From Flavobacterium soyangense (GTDB lineage: Bacteria > Bacteroidota > Bacteroidia > Flavobacteriales > Flavobacteriaceae): 64,000 nucleotides of DNA. A program made the position numbers and the translations under genes. The DNA lies in the NCBI RefSeq assembly GCF_015277675.1, contig NZ_JADHEC010000019.1, positions 1 to 64,000 of the forward strand, in the 5' to 3' direction. A model generated the notes under the pieces. It made no database searches. It worked only from the letters and a program-made list of their open reading frames with translations, and was not told the DNA's origin. How positions within the stretch are numbered: the stretch's first letter is position 1; each line of letters begins with the position of its first letter. This document shows positions 54,514 to 60,751 of the stretch, one piece after another.

Positions 54514-55152
54514 TCACTTACTTTTTAAAAATTCTATAAATTCTTCCCTTTTAATTTCGCGACAGCCCAAACTTTCCAGATGTTCATTATAAACTTGGCA
54601 ATCCAATACTTTATAATTTGCTGCTTTTAATTGGTTTGCCAAAGCAATAAATGCCACTTTTGAAGCATTCGAAACTTTAGAAAACATACTTTCTCCACAA
54701 AAAACATCTCCCAAATCGATTCCGTATAAACCACCAACTATTTCATCATTTTGCCAAACTTCGACTGATTTTGCTATTCCTAATTCATTGAGTTTGCAAT
54801 AGGCTTGAATCATATCATTGGTAATCCAAGTTCCGTTTTGACCATCGCGTTTTATCTTTTGGCAATTTGAAATTACATCTCTAAAATTCTGGTTGAAAGT
54901 AACTTTGAAAATATTTCTATTAAGGATGTTTCGCATACTTTTTGAAACTACTAATTCATCTAGAAACAAAACCATTCTGGGATTGGGCGACCACCAAAAA
55001 ATGGATTCTCCTTCCTCAAACCAAGGAAAAATTCCGCTTTTGTAAGCCAATAACAAACGTTCTGGAGATAAATCGCCACCAATGGCTAGAATTCCATCAG
55101 AATTGGCTTCGGAAACTGAAGGAAAAAATAATTCTTTGGATAAAAAATACAT
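54514..55152 (-). CDS. aat: leucyl/phenylalanyl-tRNA--protein transferase
   Basis: A protein of 212 residues from the ATG at 55152, which begins MYFLSKELFFPSVSEAN, the normal start of the flavobacterial enzyme; a TTG at 55164 is not used, as it falls on the promoter. Signatures are GILAIGGDLSPERLLLAYKSGIFPWF, WWSPNPR, GTWI and FCGESMFS. It transfers Leu or Phe to proteins with N-terminal Lys or Arg for N-end-rule degradation by ClpAP. It is first in an operon with the MOSC gene and shares a divergent promoter region with the PAP2 gene. Confidence 0.95.
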   Translation of the reverse strand: MYFLSKELFFPSVSEANSDGILAIGGDLSPERLLLAYKSGIFPWFEEGESIFWWSPNPRMVLFLDELVVSKSMRNILNRNIFKVTFNQNFRDVISNCQKIKRDGQNGTWITNDMIQAYCKLNELGIAKSVEVWQNDEIVGGLYGIDLGDVFCGESMFSKVSNASKVAFIALANQLKAANYKVLDCQVYNEHLESLGCREIKREEFIEFLKSK

Positions 55153-55161
55153 AGTTTCGAA

Positions 55162-55177
55162 CAAAAGTATAAATTTG
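55162..55177. promoter_or_regulatory. abutting divergent -7 elements (aat / PAP2)
   Basis: CAAAAGTA (55162-55169) is a minus-strand -7 box (TACTTTTG) and the next eight bases TAAATTTG (55170-55177) are a plus-strand one. They form a 16-bp symmetrical unit. The aat leader would be only a few bases long. Confidence 0.5.
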
Positions 55178-55211
55178 GCAAAGCGAATTTACGCTTTAAA
55201 AATTAAAAACT

Positions 55212-55949
55212 ATGCAAACCAAACTCCTTACTTTTACATTTTCATTATTGGTTTTCTTAGGAAATGCGCAAACCAAAGATTTAATTGCTGCGACAAAAAC
55301 GCAAGATAAACTTTCGTATAAACAATTTATTGCGCCAGTTGCTCTTATAACTGCTGGAACATTGCTTTTGAACACAAAACTCAATGATGATTTGCAATCA
55401 AACGCCAACAACTTTTTTGGAGAAAATTTCCATACCAATGCTGACAACTATCTTCAATTTATTCCAGTTGCGCAAATCTATTTGGGCAAAACCCTTGGAT
55501 TTAAACCAAAGAACAATTTTAAACAACAGACGATAAATATTGTTGTTGCCAATGGGATTATGGGAACGGTAGTTTATGCTACGAAAAACATAACTAAACA
55601 AGAAAGACCGGATCACTCAGACGATTTGAGTTTTCCTTCCGGCCATACTGCGACTGCTTTTACAAACGCCGCGCTTCTTTATTACGAGTATAAAGATTCG
55701 AATTTATGGTATGCCAGCAGCGGATTTTTGTTTGCAACAGCTACGGGAATTCTCCGAATTGCAAATAATAAACATTACACTTCCGATGTTCTTGCCGGCG
55801 CAGGGATTGGATTGGCTTCGGGATTAGTTGTTTCGTATTGGAATCCTTTTAAGTCAGTGACTTTTGGGAAAAAGAAAAAAACGACGGCTTATGTTTTTCC
55901 ACAAATTGGAAGCCAAATAGGAATGGGAGCACTTATTCAATTGAATTAA
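55212..55949 (+). CDS. PAP2-superfamily membrane-associated phosphatase
   Basis: A protein of 245 residues with a signal peptide (about 1-20, ending GNAQ). The three PAP2 motifs are KNITKQERP (Lys and Arg), FPSGHTATAF (SGH) and RIANNKHYTSDV (His and Asp). The arrangement with a leading signal peptide and weak helices in between is that of periplasmic lipid-phosphate or undecaprenyl-diphosphate phosphatases. The exact substrate is unknown. It is transcribed singly from the divergent promoter at 55170-55177. Confidence 0.88.
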   Translation: MQTKLLTFTFSLLVFLGNAQTKDLIAATKTQDKLSYKQFIAPVALITAGTLLLNTKLNDDLQSNANNFFGENFHTNADNYLQFIPVAQIYLGKTLGFKPKNNFKQQTINIVVANGIMGTVVYATKNITKQERPDHSDDLSFPSGHTATAFTNAALLYYEYKDSNLWYASSGFLFATATGILRIANNKHYTSDVLAGAGIGLASGLVVSYWNPFKSVTFGKKKKTTAYVFPQIGSQIGMGALIQLN

Positions 55950-55962
55950 TTTGGCGAAAGTC

Positions 55963-55990
55963 CAAAAAAAAGCCTTGAAATCTCAAGGCT
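55963..55990 (-). terminator. terminator of the DUF3127 gene
   Basis: AGCCTTGA (55971-55978) pairs with TCAAGGCT (55983-55990); on the minus strand it is followed by a long T run (55963-55970). Confidence 0.85.
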
Positions 55991-56006
55991 CTATCAAAAC
56001 TATTTT

Positions 56007-56384
56007 TTAGAACGGTAAATCGTCCGGTTCCTCTTCATTTAAACTTGTTGCTGGCGGAAATGCAGCTGCTGCAGGCATTGGTGGAGCTTGAGGTGAAGCG
56101 GTTTCAGCTTGTGCTTTTGCGATTCTCCAACCTTGAATTGTATTGAAATATACAGTTTCGCCTTGTGGATTAGTCCACTCACGACCTCTCAAATTAATAT
56201 CAATTTTTACGGCATCCCCTACTTGAAAACTATTCAACAAATCACATTTGTCCTGAACAAACTGAACTAAAATATGTTGTGGATATTGCTCATCTGTTGT
56301 AACAACAACATCTCTTTTTTTGAAACCTGCAGATCCAACCTCTTTAGTCTGATCGATCATTTTTATTTTTCCTGTAACTTCCAT
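56007..56384 (-). CDS. DUF3127 protein with SSB-like C-terminal tail
   Basis: A protein of 125 residues. The start at 56384 (MEVTGKIKMIDQ) is set by a perfect promoter just upstream (56409-56438), so the longer open frame to 56507 is not translated. Residues 1-90 are the DUF3127 domain, an OB-fold-like strand pattern (VVTTDEQYPQHILVQF, KIDINLRGREWTNPQG, YFNTIQGWRI). A Pro/Ala-rich linker leads to EEEPDDLPF, which closely resembles the acidic C-terminal tip (DDDIPF) of single-stranded DNA binding proteins. It may bind nucleic acid and recruit repair proteins in the same way. Confidence 0.8.
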   Translation of the reverse strand: MEVTGKIKMIDQTKEVGSAGFKKRDVVVTTDEQYPQHILVQFVQDKCDLLNSFQVGDAVKIDINLRGREWTNPQGETVYFNTIQGWRIAKAQAETASPQAPPMPAAAAFPPATSLNEEEPDDLPF

Positions 56385-56408
56385 CTTAATTTTATTATTT
56401 GTGATAGA

Positions 56409-56438
56409 CAAATATAGTATTTTATCAGTTAGTTTCAA
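56409..56438 (-). promoter_or_regulatory. consensus promoter of the DUF3127 gene
   Basis: On the minus strand TTG (56438-56436), 19 bp, then TATATTTG (56416-56409). Start of transcription would be near 56402, about 18 nt before the ATG. Confidence 0.75.
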
Positions 56439-56555
56439 ATTAAATACTAATTTCAAAAAAGATTTTAATTCAATTATGACCAAAAAGAATAACTCCAAAA
56501 AAAACACAATCTTACTTAGATTATTTCGTTATATTTATGCCACAAAAATCACTTT

Positions 56556-57704
56556 ATGCAGTTTTCCAAAAGTAGAAACACAACCCGCTGGATTATCATT
56601 TGTGCCTCTTTTTTAATCATTTCATTAATTCTTTGGAACACTTATACTTTTTTTCAAATTTTTAAAAATGAAGAAAGATTAAAAATGAACCTTTGGGCAA
56701 ATGCTCATAAAACGCTTATAAATGCAGGTGAAACCACTGATGTAGAGCTTCCGCTTCAAATTTTCAGCAACAATACTTCAATTCCAATTATTCTTACCGA
56801 AAATGACTCCATCATAAATACGAGGAATATTGATGAGGCAATTGTGAAAGACAAACAACGAATCAGAGGTGTTTTGAATGGTCTAAAAAGCGAAAATGAT
56901 CCCATTGTGATTGAATATGTTCCCGGAAAATTTCAAAAAATATACTATGGAAACTCGGAGTTATTAAAAAAACTTAAATATTATCCCGTTGCATTACTAC
57001 TAATTATCGTGTTGTTCACAGGACTGGTTTATAATTTTTATCGCAGTACAAAAATGGCGACCCAAAACAAACTTTGGGCAGGAATGGCAAAGGAAACGGC
57101 ACATCAAATTGGAACTCCACTTTCATCATTAATAGGCTGGGTTGAACTCCTGAAAGCTGAAAATGCTGATGAATCAACGACATTTGAAATCGAGAAAGAC
57201 ATCGAACGCTTGAAAACCATTACGGATCGTTTTTCGAAAATAGGTTCAGAACCAAAATTAGAAAACAAGGATATTGTGGAAGAAACACTTCAATCTTATG
57301 ATTATTTGCAATCCCGATTTTCAAAACAAGTCGAGTTTTCTTTTAAAGCTCCAAGCAAACCAATTATTGTTTTGATGAATCCCACTTTACATGGCTGGAC
57401 GATAGAAAATCTAGTGAAAAATGCCATTGATGCAATGAAAGGAAGGGGAAAATTAGCGGTTTTTATTGAAGAAGACGGCGAATTCGTAAAAATAAAAGTC
57501 TCGGATACAGGAAGTGGAATTCCCAAGAAACAGTTTAAAAATGTATTTGAACCAGGATTTACCACAAAGAAACGCGGTTGGGGTTTAGGTCTTTCTCTAA
57601 CAAAAAGAATTGTAGAAGAATATCATAAAGGAACCATAAAAGTGCTAAATTCCGAAATAGGAAAAGGAACCACGATGCAAGTGAGTTTTAAAAAAGTAAG
57701 TTAA
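56556..57704 (+). CDS. orphan sensor histidine kinase
   Basis: A protein of 382 residues. Membrane helices are at about 11-33 and 140-162 with a short outer domain of about 100 residues between. There is no HAMP domain or other linker beyond a short helix. The phospho-acceptor His is in AKETAHQIGTPLSSLIGW (near residue 187). The ATPase domain has NLVKNAIDAM, DTGSGIP and GWGLGLSL, all intact. No response regulator lies next to it, so its partner must be elsewhere. The gene downstream is convergent and overlaps the stop by 4 bp. Confidence 0.9.
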   Translation: MQFSKSRNTTRWIIICASFLIISLILWNTYTFFQIFKNEERLKMNLWANAHKTLINAGETTDVELPLQIFSNNTSIPIILTENDSIINTRNIDEAIVKDKQRIRGVLNGLKSENDPIVIEYVPGKFQKIYYGNSELLKKLKYYPVALLLIIVLFTGLVYNFYRSTKMATQNKLWAGMAKETAHQIGTPLSSLIGWVELLKAENADESTTFEIEKDIERLKTITDRFSKIGSEPKLENKDIVEETLQSYDYLQSRFSKQVEFSFKAPSKPIIVLMNPTLHGWTIENLVKNAIDAMKGRGKLAVFIEEDGEFVKIKVSDTGSGIPKKQFKNVFEPGFTTKKRGWGLGLSLTKRIVEEYHKGTIKVLNSEIGKGTTMQVSFKKVS

Positions 57705-58873
57705 TTTAAGGGGATTCCAAACCAAGTTACTTTGGTAAACATTGATTTTCTGGCGGTTTTTGACTTGCTTAAATATTCTTTTACAAACGTTTCATATTCT
57801 TCGGCCTGAGCTAAAGCTTCATAAATATTTTTTTTTAGTGATGCAATACTGGAAGTATTCTCACTTCCTACTGAACCAACAAGATTAATATCGTTCTGGC
57901 ATTTGACCAAATTCTCTTTTGGTATTTGAATCATTTTGCTGATTTCAGAATCAGAAAAAGTGGGTTTAAATTTTTTGTTCCTGTAATAAATAAAATCGTT
58001 CAATAAAGTTATGGCTTGATTATAATCGTTAGTTATTGAATTTAATTTTTCAATATTTAAATTGTGGGTCAAAATTGTAAATTCGTTCTTTTTGTATTTA
58101 TATTGTTCCAAAATTAAATTATTCAAAATACCGTTTTTCTGTATTCTTTCTGCAGTCTCAAATGCTTTATCTCCATCAGATAGTTTTTCATATTTATCAA
58201 TTTCTTCTTGATAGTCAAAATACTTTTTTGATTTATTAACTTGAATTTTACCTTCATAAAACTCTTGGTTTGTAATAGGATAATTTAGAAATTGCCATAA
58301 ATAATCAAATGGAATGTGTGATGATATTATTTTTCCGGGTTCCGTTTTAAAATAATAATCATTTCTTTTCTTGATAAACTTTCCATTATAAACTGCCCCA
58401 GAACCCCAAGTTGGGTCAAATAAATACCACTTTTTATCTATTTTGGCCGCACACCAAGCATGAGACAAGGTAGCTACTTTTCCGTTTTGCTTCGTATAAC
58501 CTTCAACAATAACAGATTTTACACCAACTAAAGCGGCAATTTCATTGAAAATTGCAGCATAGTCACCACAAATTCCTTTTTTAGTTTTTAACGTTTTTGC
58601 GATTCTGCCTTGTGGATTATCATTTATAGTTACAGTAAACATATTCTTTACATCGTAGCTAATGTTTGAAGCTGTCCAATAAAAAACCGCACGAATTTTA
58701 TCGTTTTCTGTTTTAAAATTAGAGTTTATATAATGTGCAATTGCATCTGTAGAAGTATTCGAATTCTGTGGAATTTCCGTCATTTTTTTGTCGATTAAGG
58801 CATATTCAACATTGGCTTGACCGAAACTTAAAATGGAGAAAAGAAACGAAAGTAGTAAATATATATTTTTCAT
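57701..58873 (-). CDS. secreted transglutaminase-like (cysteine protease fold) protein
   Basis: A protein of 390 residues from the ATG at 58873, which begins the signal peptide MKNIYLLLSFLFSILSFGQ. A longer frame to 58960 would cross a terminator (58897-58926) and is rejected. The papain-like triad is Cys in KGICGDYAAIFNEIA, His in LSHAWCAAKI and Asp in YLFDPTWGSG. The C-terminal half (about 200-390) has no known domain and is rich in Lys and Asn. It may be a peptidase or cross-linking enzyme at the periphery. Expressed alone. Confidence 0.8.
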   Translation of the reverse strand: MKNIYLLLSFLFSILSFGQANVEYALIDKKMTEIPQNSNTSTDAIAHYINSNFKTENDKIRAVFYWTASNISYDVKNMFTVTINDNPQGRIAKTLKTKKGICGDYAAIFNEIAALVGVKSVIVEGYTKQNGKVATLSHAWCAAKIDKKWYLFDPTWGSGAVYNGKFIKKRNDYYFKTEPGKIISSHIPFDYLWQFLNYPITNQEFYEGKIQVNKSKKYFDYQEEIDKYEKLSDGDKAFETAERIQKNGILNNLILEQYKYKKNEFTILTHNLNIEKLNSITNDYNQAITLLNDFIYYRNKKFKPTFSDSEISKMIQIPKENLVKCQNDINLVGSVGSENTSSIASLKKNIYEALAQAEEYETFVKEYLSKSKTARKSMFTKVTWFGIPLN

Positions 58874-58896
58874 ATTATTGGATAAGCCATAAATTA

Positions 58897-58926
58897 AAAG
58901 GGAATGGATTTTCACCCATTCCCTTT
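58897..58926 (-). terminator. terminator of the HIT gene
   Basis: A stem of 11 bp (58897-58907 with 58916-58926), ending on the minus strand in TTTTAATTT. Confidence 0.75.
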
Positions 58927-58966
58927 CTAAACGAAAACCATACCAATTTGTTTTATTCATAAAACA

Positions 58967-59356
58967 TTATAAATTGGCTTTAATGTTTTCTGCCAAAGCT
59001 TCAAATTCTTCTTTTGACATTGAAACTTTTTTCTGAAAACGCATTTCATCCATTTCATTCAATGGAATTAAATGAACGTGTGCGTGAGGAACTTCAAGTC
59101 CTATGACTGCCATTCCAATTCTTTTGCAAGGAACTGTTTTTTCAAGTGCAATTGCAATTTTTTTGGAAAACTGCATCAGTCCAATATACAAGTCATCTTC
59201 AATATCAAAAATTTTGTCAATTTCTTGTTTTGGAACACATAAAGTATGTCCTTTTGCATTTGGATTTACATCCAAAAAAGCTAGAAAATTAGCATCCTCT
59301 GCAATTTTGTAGCAAGGAATTTCTCCTTTTATAATTTTGTTAAAAATACTTGACAT
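58967..59356 (-). CDS. HIT-family nucleotide-binding protein
   Basis: A protein of 129 residues with the histidine triad HAHVHLIPL near residue 93-101 and an N-terminal zinc-type site partly reduced (FNKIIKGEIPCYK). The length and GHTLCVPKQEIDKIFD match Hint/HinT-type phosphoramidases that act on AMP-linked substrates. It lies 27 bp after greA in the same direction, a pairing common in Bacteroidota. Confidence 0.93.
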   Translation of the reverse strand: MSSIFNKIIKGEIPCYKIAEDANFLAFLDVNPNAKGHTLCVPKQEIDKIFDIEDDLYIGLMQFSKKIAIALEKTVPCKRIGMAVIGLEVPHAHVHLIPLNEMDEMRFQKKVSMSKEEFEALAENIKANL

Positions 59357-59383
59357 TGCTTAAAAGGTTAATTGTTTGTTTGG

Positions 59384-59860
59384 CTAATCACGAGAAACTT
59401 CTAAAATTTCAAATTTCAAAACTCCGTTTGGAACTGTGATTTCTGCTACTTCGCCTACTTTTTTTCCTAGTAAACCTCTACCTATTGGTGAAGTTACAGA
59501 AATTTTTCCCGTTTTCAAATCAGCTTCACTTTCGGCTACAAGTGTGTATTTCATCTCCATTCCATTGGCTTGATTCTTGATTTTCACATTCGACAATACC
59601 AAAACTTTAGAAACATCAAGTTGCGTTTCATCAATTAATCTTGCGTTTGAATGTACATCTTCGAGCTTGGCAATTCTCATTTCCAACATTCCTTGTGCTT
59701 CCTTGGCAGCATCGTACTCAGCATTCTCAGACAAATCGCCCTTATCCCTTGCCTCCGCAATATCAGCAGATGCTTTTGGACGCATCACACTTTTTAAATA
59801 GTCTAATTCTTCTCTTAATTTCTTTAATCCTTCGGCGGTATAATAAGATACTTTAGTCAT
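59384..59860 (-). CDS. greA: transcription elongation factor GreA
   Basis: A protein of 158 residues from the ATG at 59860 (MTKVSYYTAEGLKKLREEL), the normal GreA start; 19 extra upstream codons are open but overlap the leader hairpin. The N-terminal coiled coil includes the acidic tip segment EARDKGDLSENAEYDAAKE with the catalytic Asp-Glu pair region, and the C-terminal FKBP-like domain ends in KFEILEV. It helps backtracked RNA polymerase by cleaving the transcript. A strong 5' hairpin (59888-59909) and a -7 box (59917-59924) precede it. The HIT gene follows. Confidence 0.96.
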   Translation of the reverse strand: MTKVSYYTAEGLKKLREELDYLKSVMRPKASADIAEARDKGDLSENAEYDAAKEAQGMLEMRIAKLEDVHSNARLIDETQLDVSKVLVLSNVKIKNQANGMEMKYTLVAESEADLKTGKISVTSPIGRGLLGKKVGEVAEITVPNGVLKFEILEVSRD

Positions 59861-59880
59861 AACTTCATCATTTATATAAA

Positions 59881-59909
59881 ATAGAAAAAATCCCATCAGG
59901 ACGGGATTT
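59881..59909 (-). promoter_or_regulatory. hairpin in the greA leader (attenuator-like)
   Basis: AAATCCC (59888-59894) pairs with GGGATTT (59903-59909); on the minus strand it is followed by six Ts and lies between the -7 box and the greA start. It would form the first bases of the mRNA and has the shape of a terminator. Confidence 0.55.
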
Positions 59910-59916
59910 CTTTCCA

Positions 59917-59924
59917 CAAAGATA
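59917..59924 (-). promoter_or_regulatory. -7 element of greA
   Basis: On the minus strand TATCTTTG, a perfect TAnnTTTG match. No TTG box at 19 bp. Confidence 0.55.
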
Positions 59925-60025
59925 CTATTAATTTTATTTAATCTATAAATTTACGTTAAACATATCTGTTTCAAAGTTAAATAAATTAAATTTGTTTCGC
60001 TAATTCTTTTAATATATTTTGAATA

Positions 60026-60475
60026 ATGAAAAAATATTTCATTTTGTTGGCAGCCTTTCCAATGTTTTATGGCTGCAGTACAAATTCACCTAAATACAAC
60101 AATCCATATTTACCAAATTACCCTGTTAACGTAGATATAAATATGAGTCTGCCCTCCTATTCAAATCTATTATTTGTGAGTAATGCTGCTTATATTCCCA
60201 ATCAAGGAATTCGTGGAATAATTGTCTTCAATTCTGGCAGTGGCTATAATGCTTTTGATGCCGCTTGTCCTAATCAGGCATTGAGTTCCTGTTCTACTAT
60301 GAATTTTAAAAAACTTGACCCTGTAGATCCTTTAAAGATTGATCAAACTCATTTAGTTTGCGCTTGTGATAATGCGGAATACAGTTTATTTACAGGTCAA
60401 AGTGCCGGGAAACAATATACATTAAAACAATATCGGGTTGAAGTCAACGGAAATCTGTTGCACGTATATAATTAA
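60026..60475 (+). CDS. Rieske-like lipoprotein without histidine ligands
   Basis: A protein of 149 residues with lipobox MFYGC (Cys17). Residues about 60-145 have the layout of a Rieske iron-sulfur domain: FDAACPNQALSSC, then LVCACDNAEYSLFTGQ. The two Cys ligand positions (Cys81, Cys112) and the disulfide pair (Cys89, Cys114) are kept, but the two His ligands are replaced by Asn83 and Asp115. It therefore cannot hold the usual cluster. It is probably a structural or binding remnant at the outer membrane. It is followed 11 bp later by a small membrane protein gene. Confidence 0.7.
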   Translation: MKKYFILLAAFPMFYGCSTNSPKYNNPYLPNYPVNVDINMSLPSYSNLLFVSNAAYIPNQGIRGIIVFNSGSGYNAFDAACPNQALSSCSTMNFKKLDPVDPLKIDQTHLVCACDNAEYSLFTGQSAGKQYTLKQYRVEVNGNLLHVYN

Positions 60476-60486
60476 TTCAAAAATAT

Positions 60487-60711
60487 ATGAAAATGCCTTG
60501 GTTTAGAAAAACTGGGATTATTTTTATTCCCATTTCATTTTTCGGTGTTTTGTTGTATTTATTAACTCTGGCTTTTTGCGTGAATGTTTTCATCACAATT
60601 GACCGAAATTCGCATTCGGTTTCTGATACACTTTACGGTATATTTCCTTTTTTTACTGGAGCTTTTACAATTCTATTTTGGATTGCATCTAATGCCTGTG
60701 AAAAAAAATAA
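60487..60711 (+). CDS. small two-helix membrane protein
   Basis: A protein of 74 residues I do not recognize. It has two membrane helices (about 9-33 and 49-67) separated by a short polar loop (RNSHSVSD). It starts 11 bp after the Rieske-like gene and ends at a bidirectional terminator, so both are one unit. Its size and intact frame support a real gene. No motif suggests a role. Confidence 0.6.
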   Translation: MKMPWFRKTGIIFIPISFFGVLLYLLTLAFCVNVFITIDRNSHSVSDTLYGIFPFFTGAFTILFWIASNACEKK

Positions 60712-60712
60712 A

Positions 60713-60743
60713 AACTCCGAAAGGTTTGAATTCTTTCGGAGTT
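60713..60743. terminator. bidirectional terminator
   Basis: A perfect 11-bp stem (60713-60723 with 60733-60743) with a 9-nt loop between convergent genes, with A-rich sequence on its left side giving a T run on the minus strand. Confidence 0.8.
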
Positions 60744-60751
60744 AAAATAAT

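Noticed and set aside
56385..56507. N-terminal extension of the DUF3127 protein
   Set aside because: A perfect promoter at 56409-56438 places the transcript start inside this stretch.
58874..58960. N-terminal extension of the transglutaminase-like protein
   Set aside because: It crosses the terminator of the HIT gene, and the signal peptide starts at 58873.
59861..59917. N-terminal extension of GreA
   Set aside because: GreA orthologues start at MTKVSYYT; the extension overlaps the leader hairpin and -7 box.
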